Shown: positions 13,346 through 18,064 of the stretch, in pieces
Layout of the letters: each line of letters starts with the position of its first letter
How positions within the stretch are numbered: the stretch's first letter is position 1
Assembly (NCBI GenBank): GCA_019313725.1
Contig: JAFDAT010000017.1
Coordinates: 1 to 18,064, forward strand
Reading direction: 5' to 3'
From: Deltaproteobacteria bacterium
Lineage (GTDB): Bacteria; Desulfobacterota; Desulfobacteria; Desulfobacterales; B30-G6
DNA: 18,064 bases
The notes under the pieces: generated by a model
The model's input: only the letters and a program-made list of their open reading frames with translations
Database searches by the model: none
Told to the model about the DNA's origin: nothing
Program-made: the position numbers and the translations under genes

Positions 13346-14093
13346 TTACATGCTCCTTTAAAATAGTGCGGTAAAGCTTGTTTCCGATGGCGATGCCCAG
13401 GTCGATGAATTGTGGACCGTACACTTTCCCGGTGGCGGTTCTGAAGGTCGTCTTGATTTTTTCAATGCCTTGCATGCCCTTGGGATAGTGTTTGATAAAT
13501 TCGGATAGCGGGGGATTGTAAACGGATACCATATCCCAGACCGTGTCGGTGAAGTTATCCGGGCCCCAGCGGAACTTGTCGGCATCATAGAGGCAACCCG
13601 CAATCAGAGCGCCCTCCGGGCTTTTGATGGGGATTTTCTTTTTGAAGGCTTCATGGTTACGGATAGCATTGGCAATGTCATCCACCTCTTGAGCGGATAG
13701 CGTAAAATCTTGCAGCAGCCTACGCGAGAATTCAGCGCCTTTGACCGCATGGTTTTTTTGTTTGCGTTTGACATCATGGAGAAGTCCCGCAATTTGAGCA
13801 AGGGTGACGTTGCGGCAGAGGCTCTTTTCAGGATATCCCGCACGCCTGCCTTCGATGATCATGAGTGTTCCGGCATCCAGGGTAACCTTCCGGGAATGTT
13901 TGAAGCCATGCCCGAAGTTGTCCTTCAGGTGGTCACCCACAATTTTTTCCAACCTGGGCATGTCGGGGTTGTGACTGAGGAGTCTGCGCGAAAGGGCACC
14001 GGCTTCGGCATGATCGATATAAAAATCAGGGACCGGAAAATTTGCGGCGATCTGGCGGGCCCGCGTCTGAATCCTCTCGTAAATAGGCTGCAT
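13338..14093 (-). CDS. HD-domain protein (predicted metal-dependent phosphohydrolase)
   Basis: About 251 residues from the ATG at 14093. The HD-superfamily metal site is visible in order: HGFKHSRKV (first His), LLHDVKRKQ (the HD pair), IRNHEAF and CLYDADKF (final Asp). Such proteins hydrolyse phosphate esters of nucleotides or second messengers, but this one lacks GGDEF, PAS or HDIG-type companions, so the substrate is open. The start is uncertain: the frame extends upstream to a TTG at 14159, and neither start has a convincing Shine-Dalgarno. The 3' end overlaps the LUD relic by 8 bases. Upstream on the same strand, 90 bases away, is the membrane-anchored NTF2-like protein. Confidence 0.75.
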   Translation of the reverse strand: MQPIYERIQTRARQIAANFPVPDFYIDHAEAGALSRRLLSHNPDMPRLEKIVGDHLKDNFGHGFKHSRKVTLDAGTLMIIEGRRAGYPEKSLCRNVTLAQIAGLLHDVKRKQKNHAVKGAEFSRRLLQDFTLSAQEVDDIANAIRNHEAFKKKIPIKSPEGALIAGCLYDADKFRWGPDNFTDTVWDMVSVYNPPLSEFIKHYPKGMQGIEKIKTTFRTATGKVYGPQFIDLGIAIGNKLYRTILKEHVNG

Positions 14094-14183
14094 GGCAAAA
14101 ACCCAACCCGGTGAATACGGAACCAAAATCCTGCGCAAACCCTGAGATGAGCATTTCAACGTTGGCGAGGGCCGATTATAGGC

Positions 14184-14672
14184 TTAAACCGTTGAAAACG
14201 CGTTGGCACACACTTTCCACCGGCCATTTTCTTTTACAACGTCGATGGTGCCTTCAACGGGATAGGTCCCGCCGATACGGAACAGTTTGGTGACCAAGGC
14301 AAAGAGCGGATTGATGGCCGTTCTACGCACGGCTGAAATGGTCACGGTCGCTTCTGTGTCACTGGTATAGGTGGTGTGGGTTTCAATGTCGTAAAGCTGA
14401 CTTTTAAGATAGCATTTTTTAAATCCTCGGGATGCTGCCGACCGGGTTTTTTCGTAAAGGTACTGTGCGGTGACATTGACATCATCCTCGAAGCGACTGT
14501 CTTCGCACATATAACCCTCCATGGAGGTGTCCAGCTTATAGTAGGCTTTGGTAAAAGCGACCGCGGTTTTATAGGGCGCGGGTACTGCATAAAGCGCGAG
14601 CAACATCGCCTGGACAACGAACCCGATAACGATGACGCCAGCCAAGGCAATATATCGATTGTATTCAGACAT
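14184..14672 (-). CDS. Membrane-anchored protein, NTF2/DUF4878-like, function unknown
   Basis: A 162-residue protein with one N-terminal transmembrane helix (about residues 7-29, GVIVIGFVVQAMLLALYAVP). A soluble domain follows, with alpha helices at the start (TAVAFTKAYYKLDTSMEGYM) and strands toward the end (EATVTISAVRRT, GTIDVVKENGRWKVCANAF). The final GRWKVC motif is typical of NTF2-like or DUF4878-type periplasmic domains. Three cysteines are present in the soluble part. GAGGAG lies 7 bases before the ATG. It is transcribed divergently from the tmc genes across a 286-base gap, so shared regulation is possible, but I know of no functional link. Confidence 0.6.
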   Translation of the reverse strand: MSEYNRYIALAGVIVIGFVVQAMLLALYAVPAPYKTAVAFTKAYYKLDTSMEGYMCEDSRFEDDVNVTAQYLYEKTRSAASRGFKKCYLKSQLYDIETHTTYTSDTEATVTISAVRRTAINPLFALVTKLFRIGGTYPVEGTIDVVKENGRWKVCANAFSTV

Positions 14673-14714
14673 TTATATTCTCCTCATTGGTATGCGAAAA
14701 AATCAAACCCGCTT

Positions 14715-14744
14715 GGGACCCGGACTGCAGGGACCCGAACTGCA
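14715..14744. repeat. 15-bp tandem duplication
   Basis: GGGACCCGGACTGCA (14715-14729) is followed directly by GGGACCCGAACTGCA (14730-14744), one mismatch. It lies in the divergent gap upstream of tmcD. Flanking ATCAAACCC and GGGGATTTGAT are nearly complementary, so the unit may sit in a loop. Confidence 0.6.
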
Positions 14745-14799
14745 GGGGATTTGATAGCATGTAATCCATAAATAGACAAGGATTTATTGTTTCCGCCTA

Positions 14800-14828
14800 T
14801 TGCATATTTGGCCGATATTAAGTATATA
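14800..14828 (+). promoter_or_regulatory. Candidate promoter of the tmc genes
   Basis: TTGCAT (14800-14805) and TATATA (14823-14828) are 17 bases apart, a reasonable sigma70-type match. An alternative -10 is TATACT at 14825-14830. Transcription would start near 14836, leaving a leader of about 120 bases before the tmcD ATG. Confidence 0.4.
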
Positions 14829-14837
14829 CTCATATCG
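14813..14837. promoter_or_regulatory. Nested palindrome over the tmc -10 region (candidate operator)
   Basis: CGATAT (14813-14818) and ATATCG (14832-14837) flank a perfect 10-base palindrome, AGTATATACT (14821-14830). The 25-base dyad covers the candidate -10 element, a typical position for a repressor site. The binding protein is unknown. Confidence 0.35.
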
Positions 14838-14958
14838 AAGATAAAAAAATTCAAGGGGTTCAAATTGTCGTATCATTCTCTATTTCCAAGCAACGTACAA
14901 GCGAGAAAAAAAGTTCTGATTCATTGCAGGAAGCACCATCAGTTGACAAGGAGGTCCT

Positions 14959-16221
14959 ATGGTTGGCAGGCATGAATGGGACTGGGAAGTTGCCGAAAAA
15001 AAGATCGCCATCAGAGAATGGAAAGAATCGTTCGGATGGGTAGAGGAACCGTTTGCCAGCCCGGACGGCGAAAAAATTGCCGCTGTCGTCAATGTCGGAG
15101 AAATGGAATTCAGCGTCTGTGTGAATGGTAATAGCTGGGATGTTACCTTCGACAAAGTCTGGCACCTCAGATACCTGCCGGATGGCCGGCTCACAGCACT
15201 TGTCTCGGAAATGGGGGAGTGGACAGCCGTGGTTGACGGCAGTGTCTGGGACAATAAATTCGGGTATGTGTGGAATCCACTCTACAGCGCTGACGGCCGT
15301 GCATTTGCCGTGGCAGCTCAACAGGACATGCGCTACTGCATGGTGCTGAACGGCGTGCCGTGGGACGAAACCTATGCCAACATGACCTATTTCGCTCTGA
15401 GCTCCTGTGGCACAAAGACCGCTGCCGCAGTTCAGGTGAAGGATGCCGACTCGGGGGAGATTCACAAATTTCAGGAGGGAACCTTTACGGCTGCCCTCGA
15501 CGGCAAGGCCTGGGAAGCGACCTTCGTCAATGTCTGGGGCATGGCCATCAGTTCAGATGGGGAAAGCCTGGCCGCAGAGGTGAGACTGAACCTCTACGAC
15601 TATACGATTGCCGTGGATGGCATTGCCTGGAATAATACCTTCGACTGTGTATGGGAACCCATATTTCGACCGGGAACGAAAGCGGTAGTAGCGCCCGTGC
15701 GTGTTAACGGGCAGTGGACCCTTGCCGAAAACGGTGACATCCTGTGGGACCGGCGTTTCGTTCAATTGTGGCAGCCTGGGTTCAGCCCGGACGGGAAGCA
15801 TCTGGCGGCCATAGTGGCGCCGAAGTATGGTTGCTGGACCGTTGCCGTGGACGGTATCCCCTGGACGTCGACGTTCGGCGACATGGTGACGGATATGATC
15901 TTCAGCCCGGATAGTGGGAAGCTGGCAGCGCTTGCCAAGGACAAGGCCTCTTGGAAAGTGGTCGTGGACGGGAAGGTGTGGGCCAACCGCTTTGACATGG
16001 CCTGGCGCCCTGTATTCAGTGCTGACGGAGATACGGTGGCGGCTAAGGTGGAAAAAGACGGGAAGTACGCGTTCGTGGTGAACGACAGGATGGGGCCCCG
16101 GACCTGCGAGGCGGCCTGGGATCCTGTGTTCAGTCCGGATGGGAGCCGCCTTCTTCTCAGGAGTATCGAGGATGGGATCTATTATCGGCGGGTAGTACCG
16201 GTCAGCGAATTCACCGCCTGA
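14959..16221 (+). CDS. tmcD: TmcD-like tryptophan-rich repeat protein of the Tmc electron-transfer complex
   Basis: A 420-residue soluble protein without signal peptide, made of about ten units of 37-50 residues. A typical unit is W-x-VAVDG-x-PW-x3-F-x2-VW-x-P-x-FSPDG-x2-LAA. DG-type anchors occur near residues 36, 75, 112, 150, 200, 238, 278, 318, 356 and 394. The wider fourth step contains an extra loop (about 162-174). It has 23 tryptophans, over 5%. This fits TmcD, the tryptophan-rich cytoplasmic subunit of the Tmc complex of sulfate reducers, and a WD40/TolB-like beta-propeller fold. AAGGAGG lies 4 bases before the ATG. The identity rests mainly on the following tmcC and tmcB genes. Its exact role in the complex is unknown. 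Confidence 0.8.
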   Translation: MVGRHEWDWEVAEKKIAIREWKESFGWVEEPFASPDGEKIAAVVNVGEMEFSVCVNGNSWDVTFDKVWHLRYLPDGRLTALVSEMGEWTAVVDGSVWDNKFGYVWNPLYSADGRAFAVAAQQDMRYCMVLNGVPWDETYANMTYFALSSCGTKTAAAVQVKDADSGEIHKFQEGTFTAALDGKAWEATFVNVWGMAISSDGESLAAEVRLNLYDYTIAVDGIAWNNTFDCVWEPIFRPGTKAVVAPVRVNGQWTLAENGDILWDRRFVQLWQPGFSPDGKHLAAIVAPKYGCWTVAVDGIPWTSTFGDMVTDMIFSPDSGKLAALAKDKASWKVVVDGKVWANRFDMAWRPVFSADGDTVAAKVEKDGKYAFVVNDRMGPRTCEAAWDPVFSPDGSRLLLRSIEDGIYYRRVVPVSEFTA

Positions 16222-16288
16222 TACGAGCTGTTCAAATGTTACGGATGATGCCCAAGAATTTTATCTTTGTTTATTTAAGGGGGAAGTC

Positions 16289-16948
16289 ATGCACGATGTA
16301 TACAGCTTTGTCACCGGACCGATGGCTTGGCTGGCTTTTCTGGTCTTTTTGGGCGGGAGTCTGTTCAAATTGGGGCGGATGTTTTATCTGGTCGCTAAAA
16401 AGGAAAGGTTCATATTTACCTATATGAGTTGGAAATACAGTTTTCGATCCATATTGCACTGGATCACGCCCTTTGCGACCACCATCTGGAAAAAGCATCC
16501 GGTGTTGACCATCGTCACGTTCGTTTTTCATTTCTGCCTGATTGCGGCACCTCTTTTTCTCCTGTCGCATATCATTCTGTGGGATGAGGCCTGGAATGTC
16601 AGCTGGTGGTCATTTCCTGATGCCCTGGCCGATATCATGACGCTGGCGGTCATTTTTTCGTGTCTGTTTTTCCTGGTCAGACGCATACGACAGCCTGAAG
16701 TCAGGTTTGTTACCTCGGCTTCGGACTATGTTATCCTGGCCATTGTGGCCATGCCTTTTCTCACCGGTTTTTTTGCGTACCACCAGTGGTTCGACTATAA
16801 GGTTTCACTCATTCTCCACATTCTTTCTGGTGAAATCATGCTGGCCGCAATTCCGTTTACCCGCTTGAGCCACATGATACTTTCTCCGTTCACCAGGGCC
16901 TATATGGGCTCTGAATTCGGTGGTGTCCGGAATGTAAAGGATTGGTGA
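16289..16948 (+). CDS. tmcC: TmcC-like membrane cytochrome b subunit (NarI type)
   Basis: A 219-residue inner-membrane protein with about five transmembrane helices, resembling the gamma subunits of nitrate reductase and the membrane subunits of DsrM/HmcE/TmcC complexes. Histidines suitable as axial ligands of two b hemes are H81 (TFVFHFCLI), H94 (LLSHIIL), H177 (LILHILSGE) and H195 (RLSHMI). Spacing and order fit a di-heme bundle. In the Tmc complex this subunit carries electrons across the membrane between periplasmic cytochrome c3 and cytoplasmic partners, possibly with menaquinone. GGGGGAAG precedes the ATG. It lies 67 bases after tmcD and 137 bases before tmcB. The second gap holds a repeat element rather than a tight operon junction. 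Confidence 0.88.
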   Translation: MHDVYSFVTGPMAWLAFLVFLGGSLFKLGRMFYLVAKKERFIFTYMSWKYSFRSILHWITPFATTIWKKHPVLTIVTFVFHFCLIAAPLFLLSHIILWDEAWNVSWWSFPDALADIMTLAVIFSCLFFLVRRIRQPEVRFVTSASDYVILAIVAMPFLTGFFAYHQWFDYKVSLILHILSGEIMLAAIPFTRLSHMILSPFTRAYMGSEFGGVRNVKDW

Positions 16949-16969
16949 CGGGGTCTTTTAAAAATACAA

Positions 16970-17060
16970 GGGCGAATTACCAATATCGAATAACGAATTA
17001 CCAATGTCCAAGTGCAGCCGGCAAACTTGATAATTGGAAATTGGATGTTTAAAAAAGGCG
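16970..17060. repeat. Converging word array D, inverted and REP-less copy of array B flanks
   Basis: 16970-17013 matches the minus strand of 7733-7776 at 41 of 44 bases. 17024-17037 is the exact complement of CCAATTATCAAGTT at 7604-7617, and AAAAAAGGCG at the end corresponds to CGCCTTTTT at the start of array B. Only about 10 bases (17014-17023) separate the halves. The element lies inside the tmc gene run, between tmcC and tmcB. Confidence 0.7.
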
Positions 17061-17085
17061 AGTTACCAATCGGTGGAGATTAATA

Positions 17086-18064
17086 ATGTCCGAAACCGTA
17101 AGAAAAGAGGATGTAAAAACACTGGACCAAGGCATTGAGGCCGGCATATCCGGATTGACCGCCGAACGGATCGAATCCACCATCAACGCGGTGATTACCA
17201 GAGAAACCGGAGCTCGCCTGAAGGCCTATGTGGATACCTGCATTCACTGCGGTTTGTGTTCAGAAGCCTGCCACTATTATCTTTCCCACGAAAATGATCC
17301 GCGCTATTCTCCCGTGGGCAAAGTCAAGCAGACCCTCTGGAAGATGCTCAGGAAAAAAGGAAAGGTCGGCCCGGAGTTTATCAAAAAAGCGGCGGTTATT
17401 GCCCACACGGAATGCAATTTGTGCAAGCGCTGCGCACAGTACTGCCCTTTCGGAATAGACATTGCCTACCTCATGCTGGTGGTGAGAAGAATTATTCATA
17501 AGCTGGGGGTCACGCCTCTCTATATCCAGGACACGGCCCACAGCCATTCCGTGACCATGAACCAGATGTGGGTCAAGGGAGACGAGTGGCCGGATACGCT
17601 GCAGTGGCAGGAAGAGGAAGCGCAGGCGGAGATTCCAACCCTGCGGATACCGTTGGAAAAAGAAGGTGCGGACATCATGTATTCCGTGATTGCCCCGGAA
17701 CCCAAATTCCAGGCCCAGTTGATCTACCAGATGGCCGTGATTATGGACGTGGCGGGGGTGAACTGGACCATGCCGGCAACCACGGGATGGGACAACAGCG
17801 ACATGGCCATGTTCACCGGCGACAACGAGATAATGGGCCGGCTCAAGCGGGCTCATTTTGAGACGGCCCAGCGGCTCAGGGTAAAACGAATTGTCATGGG
17901 GGAATGCGGGCATGCCTTTCGCTCGGTTTATGACGTGGGCAACCGCTGGCTGGGTTGGAAGATGCCGCCCATTCCCATCGTGCACGCCATTGATTTTTAC
18001 CATGAACTCTTAAGCCAGGGGAAGATCAAGATCATTAAAAAATACCCGGAACCGGTCACCCTGC
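17086..18064 (+). CDS. tmcB: TmcB-like iron-sulfur, HdrD-like subunit (3' end outside window)
   Basis: The first 326 residues of a cytoplasmic iron-sulfur protein whose frame runs off the right edge. Two ferredoxin-type [4Fe-4S] motifs are present: C52-x2-C55-x2-C58-x3-C62 (CIHCGLCSEAC) and C110-x2-C113-x2-C116-x3-C120-P (CNLCKRCAQYCP). An HdrD-like region follows, with GECGHAFR at 272-279 corresponding to the first half of a CCG-type cysteine module. The second would lie beyond the window. Related proteins are HdrD, DsrK, HmcF and TmcB. The pairing with a NarI-type subunit and the tryptophan-rich TmcD selects TmcB. GGTGGAG lies 7 bases before the ATG. The region between the ferredoxin and HdrD parts is Trp/Asp/Glu-rich (about 160-195). 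Confidence 0.88.
   Translation, partial: MSETVRKEDVKTLDQGIEAGISGLTAERIESTINAVITRETGARLKAYVDTCIHCGLCSEACHYYLSHENDPRYSPVGKVKQTLWKMLRKKGKVGPEFIKKAAVIAHTECNLCKRCAQYCPFGIDIAYLMLVVRRIIHKLGVTPLYIQDTAHSHSVTMNQMWVKGDEWPDTLQWQEEEAQAEIPTLRIPLEKEGADIMYSVIAPEPKFQAQLIYQMAVIMDVAGVNWTMPATTGWDNSDMAMFTGDNEIMGRLKRAHFETAQRLRVKRIVMGECGHAFRSVYDVGNRWLGWKMPPIPIVHAIDFYHELLSQGKIKIIKKYPEPVTL

Noticed and set aside
11023..14672. One long leftward operon from the NTF2-like gene to map
   Set aside because: The 283-base repeat-bearing gap at 12856-13138 and a separate promoter before the ligase argue for at least three transcription units.

Overview
This window looks like a chromosomal segment of a Desulfobacterota sulfate reducer, probably Desulfobacterales. 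The strongest clue is at the right edge: three consecutive genes match TmcD, TmcC and TmcB of the Tmc transmembrane redox complex, which is characteristic of sulfate reducers. Supporting clues are a LUD-family relic, a type I methionine aminopeptidase with an N-terminal SEC-C domain, and AT-rich intergenic word arrays between moderately GC-rich genes. The taxonomic call is an inference from gene content; no marker gene is present.

Layout. Positions 1-6157 read rightward: the 3' part of a P1-family aminopeptidase, an M20 metallopeptidase, ketopantoate reductase (panE-like), ketopantoate hydroxymethyltransferase (panB), an EamA/DMT permease and a small lipoprotein. The two pan genes supply successive steps of pantoate synthesis. 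Positions 6154-6510 hold a truncated IS110-type transposase on the minus strand, next to an unusual divergent start region. A rhomboid protease (6627-7505) and a small Cdd1-like helix-hairpin-helix protein (7904-8188) follow. Between them lies a repeat island with an inverted REP-like pair.

Positions 8259-14672 read leftward. In transcription order they are a membrane-anchored NTF2-like protein, an HD-domain protein, a LUD relic that lost its middle, a large alpha/beta hydrolase fused to a polytopic membrane domain, an acyl-CoA ligase with its own candidate sigma70 promoter, and map (SEC-C plus methionine aminopeptidase) coupled to the ligase by a one-base TAATG overlap.

Positions 14959-18064 read rightward and hold tmcD, tmcC and the start of tmcB. 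TmcC is a di-heme b membrane subunit. TmcB carries two [4Fe-4S] clusters and an HdrD-like region. TmcD is a tryptophan-rich repeat protein. Together they should link the periplasmic cytochrome c pool to cytoplasmic or quinone redox partners. The cytochrome subunit TmcA is not in the window and may lie downstream.

The least explained content is intergenic. Four spacers (3166-3334, 7517-7776, 12911-13071, 16970-17060) are built from degenerate 7-10 base words arranged in converging, inverted halves, and some words are shared nearly exactly between distant spacers. The spacer at 16970-17060 matches the flanks of the one at 7566-7776 in opposite orientation but lacks its REP pair, so the two look like an empty and a filled form of one element. 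No tRNA, rRNA or CRISPR array was seen.
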